The position numbers were made by a program, and so were the translations under genes. A DNA stretch of 64,000 bases from Mauremys mutica (Eukaryota > Chordata > Testudines > Geoemydidae), in the NCBI RefSeq assembly GCF_020497125.1, contig NC_059084.1, positions 32,518,203 to 32,582,202 on the forward strand, in the 5' to 3' direction. The notes beneath the pieces were generated by a model that had not been told where the DNA came from, searched no databases, and saw only the letters and a program-made list of their open reading frames with translations. How positions within the stretch are numbered: position 1 is the stretch's first letter; each line of letters begins with the position of its first letter. Positions 47,668-58,821 of this stretch are shown piece after piece.

Positions 47668-48201
47668 CAGAGGTGAAAGTAAGCCGGTCCGGTACGGCGT
47701 ACTGGCAAGAGCCACTACGCCGTGCTGGACCGCACTGGCTTCCGCGGCGGGGATTTAAAGGGCTCTGGGCTCCCCGCCACAGATGGCAGCCCAGAGCCCT
47801 TTGAATCCCGCCCGTGGCTCTGGCGGCTGCGCTGGGGCCGGGATTTAAAGGGCTCTGGGCTCCCCGCCACTGTGGGCAGCCCAGAGCCCTTTAAATCCCA
47901 CCTGCAGCTCCGGCAGCTGGAGCTGTGGTGGGGATTTAAAGGGCCCGGAGCTCTGTGGCGGCCGGAACCCCGGGCCCTTTAATTTGCCCCTGAGCCCCGG
48001 GGGCTTCCAGCCACTTCTGCAGCTGGGAGTCCTGGGTTGATTTAAAGGCCTTGGGGCTCCCAGCCACAGCCGGTGCCCCAGGGCCTTTAAATCTTGAGAG
48101 GCCACGCCTCTTCCAGTTGAGGTCACGCCTCTTCCGGATGAGACCACGCCCCCTCAGGACTCCGGCAGTACCTGTAAGTCCTGTAAGTTACTTTCACCCT
48201 G
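47668..48201. mobile_element. Palindrome-rich hAT-like element
   Basis: Termini CAGAGGTGAAAGTAAG and the inverse of CAGGGTGAAAGTAAC, with flanks TGGAGTCC and GGGAGTCC (7 of 8). The interior is a chain of inverted units built on GGGATTTAAAGGGCTCTGGGCTCC and its complement, occurring near 47752, 47800, 47850, 47885, 47932, 47970, 48040 and 48080. It ends in short CCACGCCTCTTCC repeats. GC-rich, no convincing coding frame. Confidence 0.8.
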
Positions 48202-48393
48202 GGGAGTCCCTTTCACACAGACTCCACCTTCAATGATGCCTCCTTGATAGGCTGCAGAGCCCATGTACAGCACCACACAATTCAGGGCAGGTGGTCTCCC
48301 TCCAAGACACTGTTACACAGAAATCTCCTGGAACTGTGCACGGTTCACGTGTGCTTGTTCTTCCAGCCCTTGATCAGGAATGAGACTACATGG

Positions 48394-49060
48394 TGTGACA
48401 AAGTTCTGTCCTTGACTCCATGGGTCCTGCGTTTCCTGGCTGATTTTGCTAGCCTCAGAGGCTCACTGTGACCCTCCATGTAGCCCTTCTCTCTTTAGAA
48501 GCAAGGGTCATAGCTTACTGAGCCATTTTCATCATAAGCCAACGGAGGTGAGGAGAAGCAACCGTCCCTCGCACAGTCTCTGTTGTCTCCCAGTCTCAGT
48601 GATTAATCAGGGAGGGGAGGGGGGAGCCCAGGCCCACCCTGTACTCCGCGCTCCAGCCCAGGGACCCTAAAATTAGCAGCTATGGTAGCTGCCTTTTTGG
48701 AAATAGGACAATTCCCCGGGCCACTTCCCCACAGCAGCCCCCACTCAATATCTCCTTCACCATTACATCAGGGCCTCCTTCCTTACACTTGATATGGATT
48801 TGTACTGCTTTGTTCCGCCAACAGCGCGGCTCCCTCCTATAGCTCCTGACACCCGCACCTCACTGACTAACTAGGAGGCTTTTAACTAGTTCCAGCCAGC
48901 CCTTTTAACTATCTCCACTGCCTTCTAGAAGGATCTTAATTGGCCCCAGGTGTCTTGATTAACCTGGAGCAACTGCCATTTGGTTACCATGGTACCAGGG
49001 ATTTGTTTAGCTTGGGGCTAACATACCTGTTTCCTCACTACTTTACTATAGCCATCTGGC
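48394..49060 (+). mobile_element. LTR-like block (retrovirus/gypsy type), truncated
   Basis: Begins TGTGACAAAGTTCTGTCC and carries the GGTCCTGCGTTTCCTGGCTGATTTTGC, CTGTACTCCGCGCTCCAGCCCAGGG and ACTATAGCCATCTGGCC blocks that I associate with a turtle LTR family. The terminal CA end is missing because a DIRS fragment follows directly. No internal retroviral genes are present. Confidence 0.45.
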
Positions 49061-49640
49061 CTTGCGCCATCTGGGTAAGGACGGACAACATTGACTGTAT
49101 GTTTTATATAAACCGGCAGGGATGGGCAAGGTCACACTCCCTATGCACCAAACCCATGAAACTATGAAACTGGTTTATCTGGCACAATGTCAGCATATTA
49201 GCCTCGTATCTCCCAGGTTATCAAAACACTACAACACACTAAGCAGAGAATTTTCTCAGGATCACGAGTGGGAACTAAACAACACAGTCCTACAGAACAT
49301 ATTCAAACACTGAGGTCACCCATCCAATGACCTCTTCACGACATCCCAGAATGGCAAATGCCGGCAATTCTGTTCGAGAGCAGGGCTGAGGCCCCAGTCC
49401 CTGAGAGATGCCTTCCCTTCTCAAATGGGATGCACCTCTGCTAAATGCGTTTCCTCTGATCCCCGTTATTGAGGTTTATACACAAAATATGAACCAACAA
49501 GGGCAAAATCATCTTGGTAGCCCCCACTTGTCCCAGACATATTTGGTACTCGTACCTGTTGCAGATGACAGTATGCACATCTCACACTCTTCTACTTCGG
49601 GCAACCCTTCTATCACAGGATGCAGGGAAGAAAGGGGCAG
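49060..49640 (+). mobile_element. DIRS RNase H region fragment (plus strand)
   Basis: [40 protein letters not shown] and LLKWDAPLLNAFPLIPVI correspond to the [28 protein letters not shown] and following blocks of the DIRS copies. Stops and frame changes are present. It is oriented opposite to both larger DIRS copies and is clearly more diverged. Confidence 0.7.
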
Positions 49641-49649
49641 TTGATAGTA

Positions 49650-49878
49650 ATTAATATAAATGAGAAGTTAATAATTGTAGAAAATTGATAAGAGAATCAA
49701 AAAGGGACACAAGAAGAAATCTGCGGCCAGCAGAGTTAGGGACAGTAAGGAGGAATTTTTTAAATATATTAGGAACAAAAAAATCCTGACAATGATATTG
49801 GTCCACTACTAGATGGAAATGATATAATTATCAATAATAAAGCAGAAAAGACAGAAGTGTTCAATAAATATTTCTGGA
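49650..49878 (+). mobile_element. CR1 ORF2 fragment
   Basis: RVRDSKEEFFKYIRNKKI and the following AEKTEVFNKYF-type block match the linker between endonuclease and RT in CR1 (compare [14 protein letters not shown] near 1212). It abuts the truncated end of DIRS copy 2. Confidence 0.65.
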
Positions 49879-49881
49879 CTT

Positions 49882-50679
49882 TTATTTGAGGAAGGTTGCC
49901 GAGGACACCTGCGCTCCAGTCAAGTGAGCCTTCACTATTGGCGGCGGGGGCACCTTTGCTAGCTCATAATAGTAGCGGATACAGGCTGTGATCCACGATG
50001 ATATTCTTTGGGCAGAGACAGGGCTACCTTTCATCCTGTCTGCGATCACAGCGAACAACTGGAATGGCTTTGTTCTGTCTATGTAGAAGGCCAGGGCCCA
50101 TCTGATGTCCAGAGCATGCAACCTGTGTTCCTCATCTGTCATGTGGAGCTTAGGACAAAGGACCAGCAAGTATATGTCTTACCCAGTATGGAACTGGGAG
50201 ATGACCTTGAGCTGAAAGGCTGGGTGTGGATGCAGCTGAACCTTGTCCTTATAGAAGACCGTGTAAGGTGGTTCAGATGCTAGCGCTCTGATTTCGGACA
50301 CTTGATGGGCCAAAGTTATGGCGACTAGGAGGGAGACCTTCCAGGAGAGAAGCAGGAGGGAGCAGGAAGCTAGGGGTTCGAAGGGGGGACCCATGAGTCT
50401 TGACAGCACAAGATTCAGGTCCCACGGTGATACCAGACCCCGGACATGTGGGTTAAGGTGCTCCAGGCCTTTCAGAAACCGTGCCGTCATAGGGTGGGTG
50501 AAGACCGACCTGCCTTGAAACAGAGGATGGAACGCCGAAATGGCTGCCAGATGCACCTTGACTGAAGACAGCAACAGGCCCTGGAGCTCAAGGTGCAGCA
50601 AATAGTCCAGGACATCTTGTAGCGGGGCCTCTTCTGCACAATGTGATGATCCGAGGCCCAACACGTAAATCGCTTCCAC
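49882..50679 (-). pseudogene. DIRS copy 2 tyrosine recombinase, inactive and truncated
   Basis: Recombinase blocks include [60 protein letters not shown] (first catalytic Arg in SEIRAL) and, after an in-frame stop near 50175, ALDIRWALAFYIDRTKPFQL. The H-x-x-R box expected after VKAH reads HLTG, so the Arg is lost. The catalytic Tyr region lies beyond the truncation. Confidence 0.75.
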
Positions 50680-50742
50680 TTTGCCACATAGCTAGCTCAG
50701 GTGGAAGGCTTCCTGATGCCCAGCAGGACTTGCTGGACACCA

Positions 50743-51624
50743 TCAGAACACCGTAGTTCCTCTCCACACAGCAGACAGGCTGTCAAGGTTTGAGTGCAGC
50801 AGATGGCCGTGGTTCTGGGACAGCAGATCCAGCCAGAGAGGCAGCTGCAGGAGGGTGGCCGACAACAGACTCAGCACCATGTCGAACCAGTGTTGACAAG
50901 GCCATGCTGGGGCCACAAGGATGACCATGGCCTTGTCTTGCTTCACCTTCAGGAGGACCCTGTGGATCAAGGGCACCATCGGGAAAGCATACATCAGCGC
51001 TCCCAACCACGAAATGAGGAAGGCGTCAGACCAGCAGCCCTTGTCCTTGCCCTGCAGAGAGCAGAAAACATAACATTTCCTGTTCTGCCTGGATGCAAAC
51101 AGGTCCACCTGGGGATTCCCCCACTTGCGGAAGATCAGGTTGACTACCTCCAGATGGAGCGACTGTTCGTGGCGAGATGAGAGGGTCCTGCTGAGGTGAT
51201 CCGTCAAGACATTCTTGGTCCCCGCAGGTGGGTGGCCACCAGGTGGATGGCATTCCTCACGCAAAAGTCCCAGTGGCTGAGCGCTTCTCGACGAAGGGCC
51301 GAAGACCCGGTGCCCCCCGTGTGTTGAGGTAATACATCGTGGCAGTATCATCCGTCAGGACCTGCACCACCTTGCCCTGCAAGTGGGGCAAAAAAGCCTG
51401 GCAGGGCAGGAGAGCCACCCTGTGTTCCCTGACATTGATGTTGAGGGCTGGGTTGAGATGTAGCCAGTGTGGGCTACACCATTCCAGATCCAACACCAGG
51501 TGGGCTCCTCAGCCCAGATCCAAAGCGTCTGAGACCAGGGTGAGCGATGGAGACGGGGACACGAAAGGAACTCCCCAGAGCATCTACTCGGGATCCTGCC
51601 ACCAATCCAGCGACAGTAGGACAT
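50743..51624 (-). pseudogene. DIRS copy 2 RNase H and downstream domain, frameshifted
   Basis: One frame gives NINVREHRVALLPCQAFLPH and VQVLTDDTATMYYLNTRGAP (acidic RNase H residues partly kept). A second frame gives VLTDHLSRTLSSRHEQSLH, GNPQVDLFASRQNRKCY, LMYAFPMVPLIHRVLLKV and LVAPAWPCQHWF, the conserved region that follows RNase H in DIRS elements. A frameshift near 51260-51300 separates them. Confidence 0.8.
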
Positions 51625-51643
51625 GGCTCAGCATTGTGACTAC

Positions 51644-52429
51644 TCAGTTTAGGGGGTATCTGCTGGAAACGTAAACTGAGGCCAGCCACGTTTGCAGAGC
51701 CCTCAGATAAAGTCGGGCATGGCTGACCACGTACGTGCATATGGCCATGTGGCTCAACAGTCGCAGACACATGTGGGCTGTAGTGAGCGGGTGGGCTTGT
51801 CTGTGGGAGATTAAGCTTGCCATGGACTGAAAATGCACTTCGGGAAGGCAGGCCCTGGCCCGCATGGAGTCGAGAACCATGCCAATAAACTCTATACATT
51901 GGACTGGTGTTAACGTGGACTTTTCTGCATTTATCAACAGGCCCAGGTCGCTGTAGGTGGAATGCACCAAATCGAGGCTCCTTTGTACCTGCTCCAGAGA
52001 CCTGCCCTTGATGAGCCAGTCGTCAAGATATGGAAAGATCTGGTCCCCCTGATGTCTGAAGTAAGCCACCACTGGTGCCACGCATTTCGCGAACACCCTG
52101 GGGGCCAAGGACAGGCCAAAAGATAGCGCCGTGAACTGAAAGTGGAACCCGGCCACTATGAAGCGCAGGAACCGTCTATGTCCTGGGAATATGGAGACAT
52201 GGAAGTAAGCGTCCTTTAAGTCAAGAGTGGCATACCAGCCCCCCAGATCCAGGGAAGGGATGATGGAGGCCAGGGAGACCATGTGGAACTTCAACTTCTT
52301 GAGAGACATGTTGAGGCCATGCAGTTCCAGAATGGGTCTGAGGTCCCCTTTTGCCTTTGGGATTAAGAAGTAGTGGGAATAGAATCCTCTTCCTTCCATA
52401 TCCCAAGGAACCTCCTCTACAGCCCCCAA
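51644..52429 (-). CDS. DIRS copy 2 reverse transcriptase (open 261 codons)
   Basis: Synthesises DNA from the element's RNA in DIRS retrotransposons. The frame is open from MGAVEEVPWDMEGRGFYSHY to a stop near 51644. Blocks: FLIPKAKGDLRPILELHGLN (about 21-40), YATLDLKDAYFHV with catalytic Asp (about 66-78), FGLSLAPRVFAKC (about 104-116), and [13 protein letters not shown] with the catalytic YLDD (about 132-144). Both catalytic boxes are intact. The link to gag and RNase H is out of frame, so an active polyprotein is unlikely. Confidence 0.85.
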   Translation of the reverse strand: MGAVEEVPWDMEGRGFYSHYFLIPKAKGDLRPILELHGLNMSLKKLKFHMVSLASIIPSLDLGGWYATLDLKDAYFHVSIFPGHRRFLRFIVAGFHFQFTALSFGLSLAPRVFAKCVAPVVAYFRHQGDQIFPYLDDWLIKGRSLEQVQRSLDLVHSTYSDLGLLINAEKSTLTPVQCIEFIGMVLDSMRARACLPEVHFQSMASLISHRQAHPLTTAHMCLRLLSHMAICTYVVSHARLYLRALQTWLASVYVSSRYPLN

Positions 52430-52689
52430 GCCCAGGAGTTTCTCGACCTCCTGAACGAGGAATTGCTCATGAGAAGGGTCCCTGAAGAGGGATGGGGAAA
52501 GGGGAGGGGCAGGAAGGGGAGGGGCAGCCGTGAAAAGGGCAGAAAGGGATCTGGGCAGATGGCTGGTGCATTGCTCTTGGGTGCACCCTCAAAATGAGTG
52601 CTTCTGGACCCCTTGGTGCTTCGCTGGGCCAAGCTGCGCAGGGCAACGGGATGATGACAGGTGGCAGTGGCTAAACCTGGTGTCCCACT

Positions 52690-54917
52690 ACTTTGTAGGC
52701 TCTTGATGAGGTGGCAATGGTGGAGGAGGCCGGAACGGCTGCCTCGACGTCTGAGGAGTGTGCAACCCCAGAGAGCGAAGAGTTGCCCGTGTGTCCTTAA
52801 GGCCGTGCAGCCGCACGTCTGTCTGATCGGAGAAAAGGCCGACACCATCAAATGGGAGGTCCTGGATAGAGGCCTGCATCTCCTGGGACAGGTCTGCCGT
52901 CTGGAGTCAGGAACTGCACCTCATAACCACCGCTGAGGCAACCACCCGGGCAGCCGAATCAGCCGCATCCCAGGCCATTTGGAGGGAGCACTGAGCCGTC
53001 GTGATGCCTTCTTCCACCAGAGTTGCAAAATCCTGGGCCGCTTCCTGGGACATGAAGTCTTTGAACTTGAGGAAGGAGTCCCACAAATTAAAATTATAGT
53101 GGCCCAAGAGGGCCTGGTGGTTCGCCACCCAAAACTGGAGGCTGTTCGTAGAATAAATCTTGCAACCAAACAAATCCAACCTCTTAGCATCTTTATTTTT
53201 AGGGGTGGAACTGGTGGGGCCCTGCTTATCCCTCTCGTTGGCCGCAGACACGACCAACAATCATGGCGGCAGGTGGGCGTATAAGTACTCAAACCCTTTC
53301 ACAGGGACAAAGTACTTTTTCTCCACTCTCTTGGACATGGGTGAAATAGAGGACGGGGTTGCCAGAAGGACTTGGCAATGTTCATGGCCCCCTTGTGCAC
53401 CAGGAGTGTGACCTGGACTGGGGTGGCTGCTGAGAGCACATTGAACAATGTGTCCGTCTGCTCCTTCATCTCCTCTGCCTTGAGGGCCAAGTTCAAAGCC
53501 ACCCTACGGAGCAGCGCCTGATGCTCCTTGAAATCATCCAGTGGGCTAGCTCTTGAGGGGCCCGCCATCGCCTCTTCTGGGGAAGAGGAGGAGCATGATT
53601 GGACCACCAGGGGAGGCTCGCCAGTGTCTTCTCCCAATGGGGAGGGTGGCCTTGGGGTGGGCACCGCCTCCTCACTCATGACGATCTCCAGAGCATCCTG
53701 CACCAAACCTGGTGCTGACAGTGCCATGGGTGCCGACTTTGGCCTGTCCGATGCGGTGACCAAGGGCTGGTGGGAGTGGGGCAATGGCATGACAGGAACC
53801 CCCAAGGCATTCCAATAATGTCATTGGGTCAGCCACTGGCCTTGCTGCCAGACTGGCCCCCATGCTGCAGACATGCCCTCCGGAGCCCAGTCCCATTGCT
53901 GCCTGGGTGAGGGGCTGAACTGTGCCTCCGATCTGAAGTCGTCACCCTCTGGTGACTACGGCAGGGCTGTCGAGGCCTCGGTCTGATGGCTAACTGGTGC
54001 TGCCGGTGACCGGTGCTGGGAGCGTTCTGACTGGTACTGGGAGTAGGGAAAGCGGTGCCGTGTCAGAGAGTGGCCTCGAGGTCTCGGCTTCGGCAACTGA
54101 CAATGTGATGAGGACCAGTGCCACGGAGATTGTCTATGCCTGGGAGAGCTTCGGCATGAAGACAGGGACCGGGAGCCTGGTACTGATGACTGGTAACAAC
54201 GGGCTGGAGACCTGGACAGACGCGGAGACCAAGAGCGTAGCAACCTTGGGCTCTGCCTTGGCTCTGGAGACTGGTGGCGCTTGTTTGTCTTGTGCGAGGT
54301 ATTATTGATGGGCTTGCCGTTGCGGGGAGCTTTAGACAGTTCCATTGCTGAACGCGGTGCTGGCTGCAGTGGGAGCTCTCTTGGCTGTGCAGGTGCCAAG
54401 AGCTGAGTGGGCATTAACTGCATCGTCGGCTTGGACCCTGTACTTGCTCCACGGAGTCAGGTCTTTTCGGGGGGGAGGAACTCCCCAGGGCAGAGCCATT
54501 ATGCGGGTCTGGAGCGGGCATAAGGCCCCAACAGGGTCCTTTGTCCAGAGCACCTTTATTGGGCTTGCTCGGTGCCATCTTATTCAGCATCATTTTTGGC
54601 ACCGGGGACGGGGAACAGTGCCGGGAGAAGCCCGGGAATGGGTGCACTATGCACTGAAGCTGAAGCGCTGGGTGCCATTTCAGGCTGAGCCGGCTCTGAG
54701 TATAGGGCATAGGGCAGCCTGTATCAGGAAGGCCCTGAGTCGTACGTTTTGTCGGTTCCCTCTGTGTCCGAGAGCGAAAGTTCTTACAGATACAATGCTC
54801 CTTCACGTGGGACTCCCTGAGGCACTGCAGACAACTATCGTGAGGGTCACTTACAGGCATAGGCCTCTTACACGTGGTGCAGGGTTTAAAACCAGAGAAC
54901 GGGGCATGCCGGGGCAA
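52690..54917 (-). pseudogene. DIRS copy 2 gag, frameshifted
   Basis: Starts with a cysteine-rich block (KPCTTCKRPMPVSDPHDSC, then LQCLRESHVKEHCICK), followed by an Arg/Ser-rich basic stretch (about 54350-53960, with repeated SPR/RSP). The middle has DDFKEHQALLRRVALNLALK, and RLDLFGCKIYSTNSLQF follows near 53170, then IQDLPFDGVGLFSDQTD near 52870. These blocks are typical of vertebrate DIRS gag and occur in several frames. Confidence 0.75.
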
Positions 54918-55235
54918 AGTCCCTGCTGGGATCCAGCTAACTGAACACTTTACAGCTACCTAACTACTAACTAACAAACTATTTACAACTGGAAGCACAA
55001 GACTGGGACAGGAAAGGAACCACTGGCCACTTGCAAAGCAAGGGACAGAGGTGCTCTGACTGACCACCACGGGCCAGCACTCCAGTGAAGCACTCCAGGG
55101 GGCACCACAGCCGGCCCTACAGATACCGCTAAGGCAAAAATCTCCGATGACCATGCACGTGGGCGCACGCACACCTACAATGTAATCAACATGAGCCAGC
55201 ACTCAAAAAAGAAGCTGAGTTAGTTACTTAAAACT

Positions 55236-57260
55236 GTTAAAATACAACCATAGGCACCCATTCAGTGCTCTGGGTGCCTGTCTCAAATTTAAAACGAGAA
55301 CATAAAGGAAGGATTGCCCATAAATATATCCATCCCAGCCCGCCCCTCCCCAACAGCCTTGGAGAACAGCTTTGCAGTGCTAACATACCTGGGCTCTGGA
55401 GGAGCTGGAGCAATCTCATTGGCAGGACAGTTCACTGATTGCTGCTCATCACTGCCACAATGCCCACCAGATGCAGAAACAGCCAGTGGAAACGTGAGGA
55501 CTCTCAAGGGCTCCTCACAACAAGGTAGTATGTCTACAGGAAAGACAACTAGCCTCTGGCTGGTTCAGAATTATGGTCTCAAGCGGATTAGGTCCAGGGA
55601 AAGAACAAGAGAGCTTACCCTTCCACTTGGAATGAAATCATGCACTTTGACAGTGACAGCTCAAGTGAACAAGATGTGAAGACCTTGATGTGCAGGTCTT
55701 CAGACTCTTTCCTTTCTGAAGGTTGTGATCACTATGAGAAAACTGGGTGCTGATGAGAAGCCAAAAGGGAAAACTACACACTGAAAATGGTCCTGGCCCA
55801 GGCTGAAGCAGCAGAACCTTTGGGGAACTGGATGGAAGGTCACAGCAAGCTCATGAGTGCATGGAGTTTTTTGCTCTGTATTCTTGTCGGACCTATGAGA
55901 GCTGAGTCCTGGAGGGAACCACTCAGACTATGGTAGCTTTAATAGAAGAGACAAAGGTCTCATTTTTTGAGTAACTGTTCCATGCACATCTATGTTCATA
56001 ATGGAGGTGGCATCTTCCATCATAACAACACTCTTTCTGGTGAGCCTGGATGCAAAGATATATTGCAAATATGATGTGTGTGTGTCTTATTGGAGTTTAT
56101 ACATCTGAGAGTAAGGGAGGTTAAGGGATCTCCTGTGCTCAAGGAAAAAGCCACTCCACATCCTTTATCCGCAGAGAATCCAGGGCTGGAAAGGCAAGTT
56201 CCTCTCCTGCCCAGTTCCGGCCCTTGTGCATTCTCTGTAGCTCTAACAGTGCTTGTAATTTGTATGAGTATGTATCTGTCCTATCTGACTAATTTAATCT
56301 GCTCCATCCACTCCTTTCCTCACCTATACATCCTCACTGTTGGCTCACTCTGCAGTGGCAGAACATACAGGGGCATTTTCTGGAACCAGGGAAGGTGTCA
56401 TGGTCACAGATCTTCCAGTTCCCATATCCTTGGAAGGTACACACATGTATGCTCCCAAATGAATCTGTGGCACTCCCATACCTGTGGCCTGGGAAGCACC
56501 ATGGTCTCTGTAGACTCTCCATTCCTATGGCGTAGGGAGGGCTAAGGTGAAGGTCCTGTGGACTCCACATATTCACAGTATCAGAAGGAATGTGATCCCA
56601 CACCTGCAGACCCACTGCATAAAAGGATTCTGGTCTGCAGGCCTTGCATATCTGTGGCATGGCAAAGTCTGTGGCCCCATTCCTGTGTCCACTAGATTCC
56701 TATGGCATGGGTAGTGCCATGCTTTTAGTCCTGTGTTGTCGTGGCCTGGGAGACACAACAGGTACTATAGCATGAGTCAAGATTTAAATGACATAGCAGG
56801 AAAGGGGTTAAAGTTTAAATGGCTATTTTGTTTATGAATTAATGTAGGTAGTTTTGAGCCAAAATATCTACCATTAATTTTTCCATCTATTCCAGGAGCA
56901 GTAAGATACACACAGTAAAGTTTATTTTGGTACTTGGTATACTTCACTCCCATTAAAAATAAATTAATCAGCAAATTCCTACACAGCTAAGCCTTCTTTT
57001 ATGTAAATACAACACAGCTGTAATGAATTACAAGGTGTTATTATCTCACACATACTGCATAATACTTCACACATAAGAGGTTTCTCTCCTTAGCTCAGCT
57101 TGCAACAAAAGCATCTTAAATAAACTGAGAGAAAGTTGTTTGGTTTGTAATGTTTTTACAGAAGTGGGATATACCTCACACATATAAGGTTTCTCTACAT
57201 GACTCATTTTATAACAACTTAAACTGAGGAAGTTTGCTTTTGAAAAAACTAACAAAATTA
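55236..57260. other. Intergenic, 3' side of UQCC1, no feature
   Basis: No exon, LINE or MITE recognised. A short TGTGTGTG tract lies near 56073. Confidence 0.4.
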
Positions 57261-57263
57261 CTT

Positions 57264-57313
57264 TATATATGTGTGTGTGTGTGTGCGCGCGCACGCACAC
57301 ACATACACACACA
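57264..57313. repeat. Alternating purine-pyrimidine tract (TG)n(CG)n(CA)n
   Basis: TATATATGTGTG.. passes through GCGCGCGCAC into ..CACACACATACACACACA, so nearly 50 bp alternate purine and pyrimidine and are close to self-complementary. Confidence 0.9.
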
Positions 57314-58580
57314 AAGAAAAACTCACTAGTAGTTGCTCCCTAAACAAAGGCTAAGAAGCACTCGCCTGAGTTTTGGAGATCATGCTCTGGATCCCATTTG
57401 TCGCTGACAGGAAAGGTGATGTCTAACACCGATGCAAATTGCCTAGAGAAGATGGCACTAGGAGCCGGAACATCCACAGTCCTGGGCAGCTACAGAAGAC
57501 ATCAGACTTACACCGGAAATAAGAACATTTGTGGTGTGTTAGTGTGATCACACAGTAAAGATGACTCGTCTATACATTTGGTGACTTGGTTTATTAGGAC
57601 TATATTCTGACACGACAGGGCACTGTTCTTTTCATTCTCAGCAAAGGCATTACAAAGTACACAAAACAAGTACAGTTCTATTACTTGGTCACATGGTTTC
57701 CTATGAAGATTTTGGACAGAGAAATAAAACCAGTTTCAGTCACTGAACTAGAAACCCCACGTTGACCTTTAGTTTGTGCAATAAAGCCTGACTTTCTGTT
57801 GATTTATTTGGTGCAGGTTTTCATTGAATAATTCTGTTGGGGTAACTGTTGCCTGCTTAACTATTTAAAATGTTAACTAGAAAAGGTCTTGAACCTCTTC
57901 TTTGTGGGTAGAACATAGTTTTATCCCATAGAGAACATGAACAGACCATTGCGATGTTACTCTACTGCAGCAATCACTAGAGCACAGCTCTAGAAAGAAT
58001 ATGAGCATATCAGGAAGATAGAGCTACTCTGAAACAATAAGGACTCTAAAGTGGCTTTTAGCCATAGTCCCACCATGGCCCTGTCCCCTCCCTCTTGCAC
58101 CTACCTCTCCTTGTGCACCTGTGCAAGGGGCCAGTCACAGTCTGACCCTAAACTGGGCTTTAATCGAAAATCATTTCAGGATCTTCTCAGCCAATTCCCA
58201 AGCATTTTAATGCAAAAATAGACTATGTCCCCCAAAGCCAGGACAGAGGTATATCAACATTGAGAACATGCAGAACTCAGCCTTGTGTTTAACAACTTTT
58301 CATGGAGCAGAAAGAGTAATGTCATTGTATTTGTGTGAAGTTGCTCCCCTCTTGCCAGATAAAGAGCAGAGAACCCTGTTCTTGAGGTACCTATCACTTT
58401 TGGTAAGATATTTGGTTTTCAAACGATGGATGCTGTCTCTCAGAATCTATCTACAGGGTCAACTTTATACTTCTGCAACAGCCAGGTATTTCTCAAATGA
58501 ACTAGCAGATTTATCCTAGATAAAATATTCAAAAGAGTACTGCTGTCAGGTTTACCAACATGTAAATCAATACAAAAAGG
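57314..58580. other. Intergenic, downstream of UQCC1, no gene seen
   Basis: Nothing recognised; a minus-strand AATAAA at 58584-58589 is a second candidate polyadenylation signal for UQCC1. Confidence 0.4.
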
Positions 58581-58615
58581 CTATTTATTTAAATAGATTC
58601 TTTCAACAGCAAATA

Positions 58616-58621
58616 TTTATT
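58616..58621 (-). promoter_or_regulatory. UQCC1: Likely UQCC1 polyadenylation signal
   Basis: AATAAA on the minus strand, 66 nt past the stop codon; another lies at 58589-58584. Which is used cannot be told from the sequence. Confidence 0.5.
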
Positions 58622-58686
58622 CCTTCCCTTCTTGGGTACCCCACAGAATGAAAATTTAACACATTGTTCATTGACTGATGAAGGTC

Positions 58687-58821
58687 TCAGAGTCCTTCAT
58701 CATTATACGCTGGGGAAGTTGGCTTCAGGATGCTTTGGGCATTACTCTCCACAAGAGGGCGCCAAGTCACTTCACCAGTCAGTAGCAGGTCCTCTCCATT
58801 TATAGCATCCAGGTACTGCAT
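58687..58821 (-). CDS. UQCC1: UQCC1 last coding exon (partial gene)
   Basis: UQCC1 is a mitochondrial inner-membrane chaperone needed for cytochrome b and complex III assembly, the relative of yeast Cbp3. This phase-0 exon (acceptor GTGAATTTCAG, 135 nt) encodes the C-terminal 44 residues, beginning MQYLDAINGEDLLLTGEV and ending SPAYNDEGL-stop. It closely fits the human C-terminus as I recall it. The remaining exons must lie to the right of the window. Position and orientation relative to FAM83C and EIF6 match human chromosome 20. Confidence 0.92.
   Translation of the reverse strand: MQYLDAINGEDLLLTGEVTWRPLVESNAQSILKPTSPAYNDEGL

Larger units (their letters stand above)
49879..55235 (-). mobile_element. 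DIRS-type retrotransposon copy 2, long, 3'-truncated
   Basis: Minus-strand order: 5' terminal region (55235-55150, CACTCAAAAAAGAAGCTGAGTTAG), gag (54917-52690), RT (52429-51644), RNase H and downstream domain (51624-50743), tyrosine recombinase (50679-49882). The 5' end resembles the inverted terminal sequence of copy 1 (near 15340-15390). The 3' end is cut inside the recombinase at 49879. Frameshifts separate most domains. RT is the only domain still open over its whole length. Confidence 0.88.
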
